Shown here: in pieces, positions 19,209 to 27,954 of the stretch
How positions within the stretch are numbered: position 1 is the first letter of the stretch
Layout: each line of letters starts with the position of its first letter
Assembly (NCBI RefSeq): GCF_014863545.1
Contig: NZ_CP062260.1
Span: 6,531,501-6,595,500 of the forward strand
Origin: Paenibacillus sp. JNUCC32
GTDB lineage: Bacteria > Bacillota > Bacilli > Paenibacillales > Paenibacillaceae
Direction of reading: 5' to 3'
Length of the DNA stretch: 64,000 bases
Position numbers and translations under genes: made by a program
Notes under the pieces: generated by a model
The model's database searches: none
The model's input: the letters and a program-made list of their open reading frames with translations, nothing else
What the model was told of the DNA's origin: nothing

Positions 19209-19242
19209 AGGTCCTTGCGAAGAAATCGCTAGGACCTTTTTT
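19209..19242 (+). terminator. Intrinsic terminator
   Basis: AGGTCCT-T-GCGA pairs with TCGC-T-AGGACCT (one T:T mismatch) and is followed by TTTTT. Confidence 0.8.
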
Positions 19243-19327
19243 ACGTTTGGATGCTCATCCGCCTCATATGTGTGGACAACAACTCCGATAGTGCTCTTCA
19301 GAAATTAAAATGACGTGAAAAATATGG

Positions 19328-19356
19328 TTTACAAATGAAAGCAAAGTGAGTATGAT
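19328..19356 (+). promoter_or_regulatory. SigA-type promoter of the metal ATPase gene
   Basis: TTTACA (19328-19333) and TATGAT (19351-19356) are separated by exactly 17 bases. The leader to the start codon is about 150 bases and contains a Fur-like box and a hairpin. Confidence 0.65.
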
Positions 19357-19402
19357 ACATATAAAGTTGTACGAAGGAAAATAAATTGTATAAGTTCAAA
19401 AA

Positions 19403-19417
19403 TGATTCTCATTCTCA
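19403..19417 (-). promoter_or_regulatory. Fur-like box
   Basis: On the minus strand this reads TGAGAATGAGAATCA, matching 11 of the 14 defined positions of the Bacillus 7-1-7 Fur box TGATAATNATTATCA. It lies downstream of the promoter in the leader of the P1B-4 ATPase, so a bound regulator could act as a roadblock or, if another promoter exists, as an activator. Confidence 0.55.
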
Positions 19418-19423
19418 TTTAGC

Positions 19424-19452
19424 ATGCTGCTCCGGCCTAGCCGGGGCAGCAT
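19424..19452 (+). promoter_or_regulatory. Strong leader hairpin before the metal ATPase gene
   Basis: ATGCTGCTCCGGC pairs with GCCGGGGCAGCAT through one wobble, with a 3-base loop, followed by TGTCATTTT. It could be a weak terminator or attenuator in the roughly 150-base leader, or mark an RNA processing site. It is not a riboswitch that I recognise. Confidence 0.45.
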
Positions 19453-19510
19453 GTGTCATTTTAAGGGTAGTAATAATGGATTTCATTCTCAACTAGGAAG
19501 GTGATTGGTT

Positions 19511-21535
19511 ATGCAATGGATACAAAATCAAACGACAACTGGACGCATATCGACAATAGAAAATGGAGCTGATCCGCGTGAGCCGAGGCAGCCGGGGAAA
19601 TGGGATATCCGCAGCCTGCTGAGCAATGCGGAGGTAGTGGCTGCGCTGGGCAGCGGTTTGCTGATGCTGGTGGCCTGGCTGACCAGCCAATGGTCTGAGC
19701 CGCTCTCCGTTGTGCTGTACGTGATATCCTACGCCGTCGGCGGATGGGTGAAAGCCAAAGAAGGCGTCGAGACCCTTCTGAAGGAACGCGATCTGGATGT
19801 GAACCTGCTGATGATCGCTGCCGCTATGGGGGCTGCGGCGATCGGATACTGGAACGAAGGCGCGATGCTGATCTTCATCTTTGCCCTCAGCGGAGCGCTT
19901 GAGAGTTATACGATGGAAAGAAGCCGCAAGGACATCTCGTCCTTGATGGAGCTGCAGCCGGAGACGGCCCTTCGCATCGAGAAGGGGGAAATGGTGTCGG
20001 TATCCATCAACAAGCTGGAGATCGGCGATCTCATCCTGGTGAAGCCGGGCGAGTTGATTCCGGCAGACGGCAAAATCTATCGCGGCAGCTCCTCCGTTAA
20101 CCAGGCCTCCATTACCGGCGAATCCGTGCCGGTCGATAAGTCCGTAGGCGATGAAGTGTTCACAGGCACCTTAAACGGGGAAGGGGTCCTGTACATTGAG
20201 GTTACCCAATCGGCGGAATCTACGCTGTTCGCCAAGATCGTCCGGCTGGTGGAAGAAGCGGAGAACGAGGTCCCGGAATCGCAGCGGTTCATCAAGCGGT
20301 TCGAATCGATTTATGCCCGCGTCGTAGTCATTGCGACCGTGGCGCTGATCGTTCTGGCCACTCCCGTTCTGGGATGGGATTGGGATACTACCTTCTATAA
20401 AGCGATGGTGTTTCTCGTTGTGGCATCCCCTTGCGCGCTGGTGTCTTCCATTATGCCAGCGATGCTGTCGGCGATTTCCAATCGCGCCCGAAAGGGTGTC
20501 TTGTTCAAGGGCGGTGCCCACATCGAGAATATGGCGCGCACGGCCGTTGTCGCATTTGATAAGACCGGTACCTTGACGCTCGGCTCACCCGTGGTTACGG
20601 ATTTTATCGCAGGCGAGGGATGGGATCGGCACGAACTGCTTGGCATCAGCGCTTCCATCGAACGGATGTCGAAGCACCCGCTGGCCCTGGCGATTGTTCA
20701 ATCGGCCGAGAAAGAGGGAGCTCCGCTGCAGCAGGTAGAGAACGGTCAGTCCATCACTGGCTGGGGCATGCAGGCGGAAGTCGCGGGAGTCACCTGGAAA
20801 ATAGGCAAAAGCGATATACTGGAGGAAGGGACCGGAGATCCGCGTTCGGGTGCGATTTCGGATCAAGATGAAAGCTTGGGCGCCGTTCAAGAGAATCGCC
20901 AGCACTGGCTGTCCATTCGGAACACGCTGGAATCCGAAGGCAAAACGGTATCCGTTATCCTGAAAGGGGACAGCATCGTGGGCATGATCGCGCTGCAGGA
21001 CGCGGTCCGTCCTCAGGCGGCCATGGCCGTTAAGCGGCTCCAACAGCTGGGCATCAAGGTAGCGATGCTGACGGGGGACCGCAAGGCGACGGCAGAAGTC
21101 ATCGCCAAGCAAAGCGGCGTCGACATGGTGTTCTCCGACCTGCTGCCGGAAGATAAGGTTACCCATATTAAGGACCTGCGTGCCCGTTACGGCCATGTGG
21201 TCATGGTAGGGGACGGCGTGAACGATGCGCCGGCGCTGGCCACGGCAACCGTCGGCATCGGCATGGGCGTTTCGGGAAGCGGAACCGCGCTGGAGGTAGC
21301 GGATGCGGTGCTGATGAACGACAACATCGATGAAATCGCCGGTACCGTCAAAGTGGCACGCAAGGTTCAACGCATAATAAAGCAAAACATGATATTTGCC
21401 ATTACCGTCATCTTGACACTGATTGCAGCCAATTTCATCGAAGGCGTAGCGCTGCCGCTCGGGGTCATCGGCCACGAAGGAAGCACGATTCTGGTCATCC
21501 TGAACGGGCTGCGCCTCCTGCGCAGCAGCCGTTAA
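19511..21535 (+). CDS. P1B-4 type metal-exporting P-type ATPase (probable Fe(II)/Co/Zn efflux)
   Basis: 674 residues. The actuator motif TGES has Glu204, the metal-site motif SPC is at residues 306-308, the phosphorylation site is Asp350 in FDKTGTLTL, the HP motif is in SKHPLAL, and GDGVNDAPAL is the hinge. The last helix carries HEGST. SPC plus HEGS/GT and the lack of an N-terminal CxxC domain define the P1B-4 subgroup, which includes CoaT, B. subtilis PfeT and Listeria FrvA. I chose ATG 19511, eight bases after AGGAAGGTG. A Fur-like box upstream makes ferrous iron export the most likely role; cobalt or zinc remain possible. Confidence 0.85.
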   Translation: MQWIQNQTTTGRISTIENGADPREPRQPGKWDIRSLLSNAEVVAALGSGLLMLVAWLTSQWSEPLSVVLYVISYAVGGWVKAKEGVETLLKERDLDVNLLMIAAAMGAAAIGYWNEGAMLIFIFALSGALESYTMERSRKDISSLMELQPETALRIEKGEMVSVSINKLEIGDLILVKPGELIPADGKIYRGSSSVNQASITGESVPVDKSVGDEVFTGTLNGEGVLYIEVTQSAESTLFAKIVRLVEEAENEVPESQRFIKRFESIYARVVVIATVALIVLATPVLGWDWDTTFYKAMVFLVVASPCALVSSIMPAMLSAISNRARKGVLFKGGAHIENMARTAVVAFDKTGTLTLGSPVVTDFIAGEGWDRHELLGISASIERMSKHPLALAIVQSAEKEGAPLQQVENGQSITGWGMQAEVAGVTWKIGKSDILEEGTGDPRSGAISDQDESLGAVQENRQHWLSIRNTLESEGKTVSVILKGDSIVGMIALQDAVRPQAAMAVKRLQQLGIKVAMLTGDRKATAEVIAKQSGVDMVFSDLLPEDKVTHIKDLRARYGHVVMVGDGVNDAPALATATVGIGMGVSGSGTALEVADAVLMNDNIDEIAGTVKVARKVQRIIKQNMIFAITVILTLIAANFIEGVALPLGVIGHEGSTILVILNGLRLLRSSR

Positions 21536-21566
21536 TGGACTGAGTATCATCTGCAATGACAAAGCG

Positions 21567-21603
21567 TCCCCTTCTTTTCCTTGCTGGAGAAGAAGGGGAT
21601 TTT
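21567..21603 (+). terminator. Intrinsic terminator after the P-type ATPase gene
   Basis: TCCCCTTCTTTTCC pairs with GGAGAAGAAGGGGA (one wobble) and is followed by TTTT. Confidence 0.85.
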
Positions 21604-21671
21604 ACTGTGGGCAGCGAAATAAACAGGCTGCTTGAAATCGTGGAAGATGAGAGGTAGAGGTGATCAGCAAT

Positions 21672-22736
21672 ATGGCATTCTTTTACGACTCTCCTAGGGG
21701 AGCTGCTTATTCCTGGCTGATTGATTATGCGATGGAGCGGTCGGCGGTATTCGTGTTAGCAAGACGTGGAGAGTTCCAGCTCATGGAGGAAGCCGAGCGT
21801 GTGTTTTCGCTGCTTGAGCCTTATCTGATCGAAGAACGCAAGATTAGCGAGCGCGATATCATGAAGCGATTGGATGAGGAGACCGTGCGTGGCAACGGGA
21901 TTGAATACGGAGCGGGCACTTATTATATTTATAAATGCTGCGAGGAAGCCGCTGTTGTGTTGAAGCATGCGGCGGATGATCTGTTTGCATGGCAGCATCC
22001 CCATCTGCCGGAGGATTTGAACTTTTGGGATCATGATGGACAAGACCTCTTACATCATGTAGCTCATGAACGAATGGGCGGGCTTCAGATCGGCCAAGAA
22101 GAAGCCGAGAACATATCGGCCATGGTTCCAGGCCTGTTTCTAAGCCGTCCGGAACATAAGAAGTTTGAAGTATTTTGGCAGGATGTATTGTTTCACAAAC
22201 CGCGCAAGCTTGAAATTTTCGGTTTTGGCATCCGGGAGATTCCTGAAAGCATCGGAGCGCTGAAGGAGCTGAAGGAACTTATGATCCATGAAAGTTACGT
22301 CACCAGACTGCCTGCGGCCCTGTTCGGTCTTACGGAATTAGAGGATTTGACGGTATATACGGAGGATCTGGTGGAGATTCCGGCGGAGATCGGTGAGTTG
22401 ACCCAGTTAAAACGCTTGAATATCGCGTGCGGGAGTTATCATGGACCTACAGATTATGTGATCCGGAGAGAGGAAGTATCGTTGACGAGGGTCCCTCCGG
22501 AGATCGGACGATTGAGGTTGCTGGAGCAACTTAGTATGAATTACACGGGGATTTTGGAACTTCCCATGGAGATGGGGCAGCTGCAGAATCTGAGATTCCT
22601 TGACCTAAGCCGAAACCAACTCCAGAGCGAGCCGGAATTCATAGAGAAACTGACGGGACTTTCGTATGTTAATCTGTCGGATAACCGGTATAACCCAAGT
22701 CCTCAAAATCAGCATTGGGATGATTACATTGAATAA
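21672..22736 (+). CDS. Leucine-rich repeat protein
   Basis: About 354 residues. The N-terminal half (about 1-165) has no recognised domain. From about residue 170 there are five to six leucine-rich repeats of the LxxLxxLxLxxNxLxxLPxxIxxL type (for example LKELKELMIHESYVTRLPAALFGL, LRFLDLSRNQLQSEPEFIEKL). No signal peptide is visible, so it is likely cytosolic and used for protein binding. The start is uncertain: ATG 21672 follows AGAGGTGATC, while an in-frame GTG at 21660 has GAGAGG upstream. It stands alone between two terminators. Confidence 0.8.
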   Translation: MAFFYDSPRGAAYSWLIDYAMERSAVFVLARRGEFQLMEEAERVFSLLEPYLIEERKISERDIMKRLDEETVRGNGIEYGAGTYYIYKCCEEAAVVLKHAADDLFAWQHPHLPEDLNFWDHDGQDLLHHVAHERMGGLQIGQEEAENISAMVPGLFLSRPEHKKFEVFWQDVLFHKPRKLEIFGFGIREIPESIGALKELKELMIHESYVTRLPAALFGLTELEDLTVYTEDLVEIPAEIGELTQLKRLNIACGSYHGPTDYVIRREEVSLTRVPPEIGRLRLLEQLSMNYTGILELPMEMGQLQNLRFLDLSRNQLQSEPEFIEKLTGLSYVNLSDNRYNPSPQNQHWDDYIE

Positions 22737-22780
22737 TCGGAGAATAATCTGAGCATCTGGAAAATCATGACCTAGCTAAG

Positions 22781-22818
22781 AATCCCTCTGAGCTCGCATG
22801 GCGAGTACAGGGGGATTT
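22781..22818 (+). terminator. Hairpin terminator after the LRR gene
   Basis: AATCCC.CTG..CTCGC pairs with GCGAG..CAGGGGGATT around an ATG loop, followed by TTTG. The T-run is short. Confidence 0.6.
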
Positions 22819-23069
22819 GTGCAGGTATCGCGTTTCGCTTCGGAACTTCATCAAACATTCATCTTCGCACAGTTAATCGTGTGGTTGAAGTCTTTTCGTA
22901 ACCCAAAATTCTTCTAACCTGATCTCAGCGCACTCCTGACCTCGAAGTAAACGTTTTACAACGAGGTGTTCTTTCGAGCAGGAGATTCATTTTTTCAAAA
23001 TAGTAAATTCCCCAGCGGTTTATGAAGAATGGATTAACAATATTTGCTGTTGGGGTGTGATGTGACATA

Positions 23070-23098
23070 TTGACAGACGGCTCCGATATAACCATAAT
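23070..23098 (+). promoter_or_regulatory. SigA promoter of trxB
   Basis: TTGACA (23070-23075), a 17-base spacer and CATAAT (23093-23098). The predicted start of transcription is near 23105, directly before the PerR box. Confidence 0.75.
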
Positions 23099-23108
23099 TA
23101 ATATTAAT

Positions 23109-23123
23109 TTATAATGATTATAA
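23109..23123. promoter_or_regulatory. Perfect PerR box upstream of trxB
   Basis: TTATAATGATTATAA matches the PerR consensus TTATAATNATTATAA at every position. It covers roughly +5 to +19 of the predicted transcript, the right place for repression relieved by peroxide. Confidence 0.8.
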
Positions 23124-23154
23124 TTAAGTGTTCCATATATAGGAGGGAAACGAT

Positions 23155-24096
23155 ATGTACAAATCCGTTATTATAGGCACAGGCCCTGCCGGGCTTACGG
23201 CTGCCATTTATCTGGCTCGCGCGAATTTGAGCCCGCTCGTCATTGAAGGTCCGCAACCTGGCGGACAGCTGACAACCACGACCGAAGTTGAAAATTTCCC
23301 GGGGTTTCCCGAAGGCATCATGGGTCCTGAGCTGATGGACAATATGCGCCAGCAGGCGGAACGTTTTGGCGCGGAATTTCGTACAGGCTGGGTGAACAGC
23401 GTGGAATTCGGAGAGCGTCCGTTCAAGCTGGACGTTGACGGAATGGGCGAGGTGGTTGCCGAGACGCTGATTATCTCTACGGGCGCAACGGCCAAATATC
23501 TCGGCATTCCGGGAGAGCAGGACAATGTGGGACGCGGCGTCAGCACATGCGCAACCTGCGACGGATTCTTCTTCCGAGGGAAAGAGATCGTTGTTGTAGG
23601 CGGCGGCGATTCCGCGCTGGAAGAAGCCAACTTCCTGACCCGCTTTGCATCCAAAGTAACGCTGGTTCACCGTCGGGAGGAGCTTCGTGCATCGAAAATC
23701 ATGCAGGATCGCGCCCGTGCCAACGAGAAGATCGAATGGGCATTGAACCGCACGCCGCAGGAAGTCATTGCGGACGAGACAGGCGTAAAAGGCATCAAAG
23801 TGCTCAACAATGAGACCGGCGAAGAAGAGACGATCGCGGTCAGCGGCGTGTTCGTGGCGATCGGCCACCATCCGAACACCGGTTTCCTTGGCGGAAGCAT
23901 TACGACCGACCCGAACGGTTATATCGTAACGACTCCGGGAACATCCGAAACGAATATCCAAGGCGTATTTGCTTGCGGCGACGTGCAGGATACCCGTTAC
24001 AGACAAGCGATCACGGCAGCGGGAAGCGGCTGTATGGCGGCTATGGATGCGGAGAAATACATCGAGAGCTTGGAACACAGCGCTGTCGTGTTGTAA
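23155..24096 (+). CDS. trxB: Thioredoxin-disulfide reductase
   Basis: A 313-residue flavoprotein that reduces thioredoxin with NADPH. The FAD motif is [12 protein letters not shown] at the N-terminus, the redox pair Cys132/Cys135 is in CATCDGFFF, the NADPH motif is [12 protein letters not shown], and the C-terminal FAD motif GVFACGDV is present. AGGAGG lies upstream of the ATG. A glutaredoxin-like gene follows after 66 bases and they share a terminator. The promoter carries a perfect PerR box, so expression should rise under peroxide stress. Confidence 0.95.
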   Translation: MYKSVIIGTGPAGLTAAIYLARANLSPLVIEGPQPGGQLTTTTEVENFPGFPEGIMGPELMDNMRQQAERFGAEFRTGWVNSVEFGERPFKLDVDGMGEVVAETLIISTGATAKYLGIPGEQDNVGRGVSTCATCDGFFFRGKEIVVVGGGDSALEEANFLTRFASKVTLVHRREELRASKIMQDRARANEKIEWALNRTPQEVIADETGVKGIKVLNNETGEEETIAVSGVFVAIGHHPNTGFLGGSITTDPNGYIVTTPGTSETNIQGVFACGDVQDTRYRQAITAAGSGCMAAMDAEKYIESLEHSAVVL

Positions 24097-24162
24097 ACTG
24101 ATAGATAGAGATCGAACCGGCTGTAAGCAGCCCAAATCATGAGTAGAGGAGACTGACCGACC

Positions 24163-24399
24163 ATGGAAAACGTGATTGTATACACATCGAACAACTGCCC
24201 GCACTGCAAACAAGTAAAAGGCTTCTTGTCCGATCAAGGCATCGAGTTTGAAGAGCGCAACATCGAGCAGAACGACGAATTCGCACAGCAAGTATGGGAT
24301 ATGGGCGTTCGCGCTGTACCTCTCACCATCATCGGTGAGCACCGAATTCTTGGCATGAACAAGCTCCAGTTCAACAAAGCGTTGAATCCGGAAGCTTAA
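24163..24399 (+). CDS. Glutaredoxin-like redox protein
   Basis: 78 residues with the thioredoxin fold. The redox motif CPHC is Cys12/Cys15 in YTSNNCPHCKQV, and the cis-Pro is in VRAVPLTII. The size and motif match NrdH/YruB-type glutaredoxin-like proteins that take electrons from thioredoxin reductase, which fits its place directly after trxB. It lacks the C-terminal features of glutathione-binding glutaredoxins, as expected in Bacillota that use bacillithiol. It probably shares the PerR-controlled trxB promoter. Confidence 0.88.
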   Translation: MENVIVYTSNNCPHCKQVKGFLSDQGIEFEERNIEQNDEFAQQVWDMGVRAVPLTIIGEHRILGMNKLQFNKALNPEA

Positions 24400-24440
24400 T
24401 CTCATCAGCAGATGGCAAGCCAATCGCTTGCTTATGATAA

Positions 24441-24477
24441 AAAGCTCCTTCCCGAGCCTCGGGAAGGAGCTTTTTTT
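24441..24477 (+). terminator. Intrinsic terminator after trxB-grx
   Basis: A 15-bp perfect stem (AAAGCTCCTTCCCGA with its complement) with a 3-base loop and a T7 tail. Confidence 0.92.
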
Positions 24478-24523
24478 GTTGCCGAGCCATGCTCATGCTG
24501 CCATACGTTCGTACAGATCATGT

Positions 24524-24727
24524 TCACTTGCTGAAAAACAGGCTCATGATGATCTGGAATACGACGTATGCCGCCACGCCGGAGCCGAATAGAATGAAGC
24601 CGGCTTTTTTCTTGCCTTGAAAAAAACGCATAATGCCGAGACTGAACAAAGGTGCGATAACTAGGAGAAACAGCAATACGGTCACAAACATTTCCGGCGA
24701 TATTTCCGCAGTGCTTACATAGGTCAT
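24524..24727 (-). CDS. Small two-helix membrane protein, 67 aa
   Basis: Two hydrophobic helices (about residues 14-33 and 42-63) are joined by a basic loop, FFQGKKKAGF. AGAGG precedes the ATG on the minus strand. No family is recognised. It lies between the trxB-grx operon and xylR, separated from xylR by a long inverted repeat. Confidence 0.65.
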   Translation of the reverse strand: MTYVSTAEISPEMFVTVLLFLLVIAPLFSLGIMRFFQGKKKAGFILFGSGVAAYVVFQIIMSLFFSK

Positions 24728-24761
24728 TTGAGCGTTTCCTCTCCCTTTAGTATAACGATCA

Positions 24762-24787
24762 CACGTTTCTCCGCGAGGAGAAACGTG
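24762..24787. repeat. Perfect 11-bp inverted repeat
   Basis: CACGTTTCTCC (24762-24772) and GGAGAAACGTG (24777-24787) are exact complements with a 4-base loop, just upstream of the small membrane-protein gene and downstream of xylR. There is no T-run on either side. It may be an operator or a weak xylR terminator. Confidence 0.4.
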
Positions 24788-24879
24788 ATTTAAATTACAG
24801 GACGAGATTAATTATAGCGGAAAATCGCGAGATTTTCCTTAATATGCTGGGCGCTAATTACGACAAAATATCGTCAATT

Positions 24880-26052
24880 TTAATGAATCGGCATGGAGAC
24901 CCGTACCGGGCCAAGAAATTGCGAAATGGCAGAGTAGGCCGCACCGATCATGGTAGAGCGGCTGCCGAGCTCCGCAAACCGGATCTCCATCCGCTCACGG
25001 TGGTAAGGAAGCGTGCGCTGGGCAACGACCTGCTGGAGCGTTTCTTCGATCCAAGCCCGGGCGTCGGATAGCGGCCCGCCGATGATGACCGATTGCGGAT
25101 TGAATCCGTTAACAAGATTGGTTATCCCAATGCCCAGATAGCGTCCGAGCTCCTCGAAATGCCGGATGGTCTCCTCATGGCCGAGCTGGGCATGATGGAC
25201 AAGCTCGGACGTCCGCCTGGATGGAAGAACGGCATCTTTGCCGTCATAGGATTTCTCCGAGGCGTACAGCTCCCAGCAGCCGCGGTTGCCGCAGCTGCAT
25301 TCCCGACCCTCGGCCTCAATGGACATATGGCCGCTTTCGCCGGCATATCCGCGGGCTCCCTTATAGAGCTCGCCATTGATGATGATGCCGGAGCCGATAC
25401 CGCTGCCGGCACTGATATAGAGGAGATGGCGGGCGTCCCGGCCGGCTCCGAAGCGCAGCTCGCCCTGGGCACCCGCGTTCGCTTCATTGTCGATGGTGAC
25501 GGGGAGTCCGAGCTCGAGCTCGAGCTGCTCCTGCAGCGGGACCATGTCCCACCCCAGGTTGGGGGCGAAGAGGACGGTGCCGTCGCCGTCGACCATTCCC
25601 GGGACGCCCACGCCGATCCCGATGATGCCGTACGGGGAGGGAGGGGCCTGACGCATCAGGCCGTGGATCATGCCCACCATCAGCCTCGTCACCGATTCAA
25701 CGCCGTGCGCTTCAAGCGCCGTGTCCTCTTCGGCAAGGATCCGTCCTTCCAGATCGGTAAGCACGGCGGTTATCTGCTTCACGCGCAGCTCGACGCCGAT
25801 GGCATACCCGGCTTGTCCGTTAAACAGCAGCAGCTGCGGCTTCCTGCCGCCGCTGGATTCGCCGGGCCCGATTTCCTGGACCAGGTGGTTGCTGCACAGC
25901 TCCTGCACAAGATTGGAGACGGTAGCCTTGTTCAGGCCTGTCAGCTTGGACACCTTCGCCCGGGAGACCGGCGCGTGTTGACGTATCGTATCGAGAATGA
26001 TGGAAGTGTTTATTTTTTTGACCAGAGCCTGGTCACCGGTAATATTCGTCAT
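24880..26052 (-). CDS. xylR: Xylose operon repressor, ROK family
   Basis: 390 residues. An N-terminal winged helix-turn-helix (about residues 15-65, VSRAKVSKLTGLNKATVSNLVQEL) is followed by a ROK sugar-kinase-like domain with the zinc motif ECSCGNRGCWE and GHMSIE. This is the architecture of XylR, which releases its operator when xylose binds. It is divergent from xylA, and an inverted repeat of XylR-operator type lies between them. The coding strand is GC-rich. ATG 26052 is used; AAGGATG lies upstream. Confidence 0.93.
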   Translation of the reverse strand: MTNITGDQALVKKINTSIILDTIRQHAPVSRAKVSKLTGLNKATVSNLVQELCSNHLVQEIGPGESSGGRKPQLLLFNGQAGYAIGVELRVKQITAVLTDLEGRILAEEDTALEAHGVESVTRLMVGMIHGLMRQAPPSPYGIIGIGVGVPGMVDGDGTVLFAPNLGWDMVPLQEQLELELGLPVTIDNEANAGAQGELRFGAGRDARHLLYISAGSGIGSGIIINGELYKGARGYAGESGHMSIEAEGRECSCGNRGCWELYASEKSYDGKDAVLPSRRTSELVHHAQLGHEETIRHFEELGRYLGIGITNLVNGFNPQSVIIGGPLSDARAWIEETLQQVVAQRTLPYHRERMEIRFAELGSRSTMIGAAYSAISQFLGPVRVSMPIH

Positions 26053-26326
26053 GTGTATTCATCCTTTTAGTCTTGCTTTCCTAATCCAGTTAGGCTTGTG
26101 AGACTTGATATGCTCATAGTCTAGGGGCAAAGCCGGGAAAATGCAACAGCCCGTAACGCAGCTTAAGTCACGGAATCTTTAATGAGCCGGGTCCGGTCGG
26201 CGATGTCTTCATCCGAATGTGGAGGAAGGGTGTACCCTGGATTAGACGTGGAACATGTCCTTTGCCGCAGAGCGAAACCGTCACAACGGCAGGCGGAATC
26301 GCTTTTGAAAAACTTGTAAAGGAATA

Positions 26327-26351
26327 ACTTTGTTTAACCAATAGACAAAGT
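26327..26351 (+). promoter_or_regulatory. XylR operator
   Basis: A 25-bp inverted repeat with arms ACTTTGTnTA and TAnACAAAGT around a 5-base centre. It resembles the B. subtilis xyl operator (AGTTTGTTT...ACAAACT) and overlaps the -35 box of the presumed xylA promoter. Confidence 0.75.
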
Positions 26352-26370
26352 GGTGGAGCTGTGATAGGAT
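26342..26370 (+). promoter_or_regulatory. Probable xylA promoter
   Basis: TAGACA (26342-26347), 17-base spacer, TAGGAT (26365-26370). The -35 box lies inside the XylR operator. Confidence 0.5.
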
Positions 26371-26375
26371 AACCT

Positions 26376-26389
26376 TGTAAGCGTTAACC
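26376..26389 (+). promoter_or_regulatory. Catabolite-responsive element (cre)
   Basis: TGTAAGCGTTAACC fits the CcpA consensus TGWAANCGNTNWCA at 13 of 14 positions. It is directly downstream of the -10 box, where CcpA would repress. Confidence 0.7.
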
Positions 26390-26420
26390 ACACCTTAACA
26401 AGGTATAGGAGGATTTATTC

Positions 26421-27737
26421 ATGGCCTATTTTAACAACATTAGCAAAGTCGAGTACGAAGGCAGCAAATCGACCAACCCTTATGCTTTTAAATTTTATAA
26501 TCCGACAGAAGTCGTAGCCGGCAAAACGATGGAAGAGCATCTCCGTTTCGCGATGGCTTACTGGCATACATTGACTGCAGGCGGCTCCGATCCGTTCGGT
26601 GCCGACACGGCGGTTCGTCCTTGGGGCAACTACTCCGGCATGGACCTTGCCAAAGCACGCGTTGAGGCAGGCTTTGAATTCATGGAGAAGATGAACCTTC
26701 CGTATTTCTGCTTCCACGACGTGGACATTGCGCCGGAAGGCAGCAGCCTGCGCGAGTTCTACAGCAACATCGATACGATCGTGGACTCGATTGAAGACCA
26801 CATGAAGTCCACCGGCAAAAAATTGCTGTGGAACACGGCCAACATGTTCACGAATCCTCGTTTCATGCATGGTGCGGGCACTACGTGCAACGCCGATGTA
26901 TACGCTCATGCGGCAGCGCAAATCAAGAAGGGCCTCGAAGTCGGCAAACGCCTCGGCGCCGAGAACTACGTGTTCTGGGGAGGCCGTGAAGGCTACGAGA
27001 CCCTGCTGAACACGGATATGGGCCTTGAACTGGATAATCTGGCGCGCCTGTTCCATATGGCGGTGGATTACGCGAAGGAAATCGGCTTTGACGCTCAGTT
27101 CCTGATCGAGCCTAAACCGAAGGAGCCGACCAAGCACCAATATGACTTCGATGCGGCTACTACGATTGCATTCCTGCAGAAATACGGTCTCGACAAGCAT
27201 TTTAAATTGAATCTCGAAGCAAACCACGCCACGCTGGCCGGTCATACCTTCGAACATGAGCTTCGCGTAGCACGCATCAACGGCATGCTCGGTTCCCTCG
27301 ACGCGAACCAAGGCGATATGCTTATCGGATGGGATACGGACGAATTCCCGGTTAACATCTATGACGCTACATTGACGCTGTACGAAGTGCTGATGAACGG
27401 CGGCCTCGGCCGCGGCGGCGTGAACTTCGACGCGAAGGTTCGCCGTCCATCCTTCGAGCCGGAAGATCTGTTCCATGCGCACATCGCTGGTATGGATACT
27501 TACGCAAAAGGCTTGAAAGTGGCAGCGAAGCTGATCGAAGACCGCGTATTCGAGGACTTCATCGCGAAGCGCTACAGCAGCTTTAATGAAGGCATCGGCG
27601 CTGACGTCGTATCCGGTAAGGCTACGCTGGCTTCCCTTGCGGAATACGCGCTGAACAACGAGTCCCCTCGCAAAAACGAGTCCGGACGCCAAGAAATGCT
27701 GAAGGCGATTCTGAATCAGTACATTCTTGCGAATTAA
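26421..27737 (+). CDS. xylA: Xylose isomerase
   Basis: A 438-residue cytoplasmic enzyme converting D-xylose to D-xylulose. Catalytic His99 and Asp102 are in CFHDVD, the metal ligands include Glu in [16 protein letters not shown] and those of [14 protein letters not shown], and the GSLDANQGD motif is present. Length matches the long (type II) isomerases of Bacillota. AGGAGG lies upstream. It is followed by xylB after a gap of about 217 bases containing a hairpin. Control by XylR and CcpA is indicated by the sites upstream. Confidence 0.97.
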   Translation: MAYFNNISKVEYEGSKSTNPYAFKFYNPTEVVAGKTMEEHLRFAMAYWHTLTAGGSDPFGADTAVRPWGNYSGMDLAKARVEAGFEFMEKMNLPYFCFHDVDIAPEGSSLREFYSNIDTIVDSIEDHMKSTGKKLLWNTANMFTNPRFMHGAGTTCNADVYAHAAAQIKKGLEVGKRLGAENYVFWGGREGYETLLNTDMGLELDNLARLFHMAVDYAKEIGFDAQFLIEPKPKEPTKHQYDFDAATTIAFLQKYGLDKHFKLNLEANHATLAGHTFEHELRVARINGMLGSLDANQGDMLIGWDTDEFPVNIYDATLTLYEVLMNGGLGRGGVNFDAKVRRPSFEPEDLFHAHIAGMDTYAKGLKVAAKLIEDRVFEDFIAKRYSSFNEGIGADVVSGKATLASLAEYALNNESPRKNESGRQEMLKAILNQYILAN

Positions 27738-27786
27738 TTCATAACGGTACGGCTGTTTAAGCTTGTTCCATGAAATCCAAAACCTT

Positions 27787-27813
27787 CACCGGCTCCCTCC
27801 AGGGATGCCGGTG
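27787..27813 (+). repeat. Hairpin between xylA and xylB
   Basis: CACCGGC-T-CCCT pairs with AGGG-AT-GCCGGTG. There is no clear T-run, so it may stabilise the xylA message or partly reduce xylB transcription rather than end it. Confidence 0.5.
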
Positions 27814-27954
27814 TACTTATTTCAAACCGGAAACGATGGCGCGATCGATGGTCGGCAGTCATTGGAGGCATGTCCCGGACCAGACGATGCGTCTAGGGGA
27901 GAATGCCAACGATGTTTTCATGTTCGGTTCATGAGGAGACGAAGGAGGATATAG

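Larger units (their letters stand above)
22737..23154. other. Intergenic region before trxB
   Basis: No gene is visible in these 418 bases. A hairpin near 22781-22816 ends the upstream transcript, and the trxB promoter with its PerR box lies at 23070-23123. In the roughly 250 bases between them I see nothing recognisable. Confidence 0.6.
26053..26420. other. xylR-xylA divergent intergenic region
   Basis: 368 bases with no gene. The xylA-proximal 100 bases contain the XylR operator, a promoter and a cre site. The xylR-proximal 200 bases show no feature I can name. Confidence 0.6.

Noticed and set aside
23104..24423. A 439-codon open frame on the minus strand covering trxB and the glutaredoxin-like gene
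   Set aside because: It spans two clear genes and the PerR region, with low-complexity His/Arg-rich translation. It is an antisense shadow.
26415..27692. A 425-codon open frame on the minus strand opposite xylA
   Set aside because: It is a shadow of GC-rich codon use in a strongly conserved gene. Its translation shows no recognisable domain, and it has no promoter or ribosome site.
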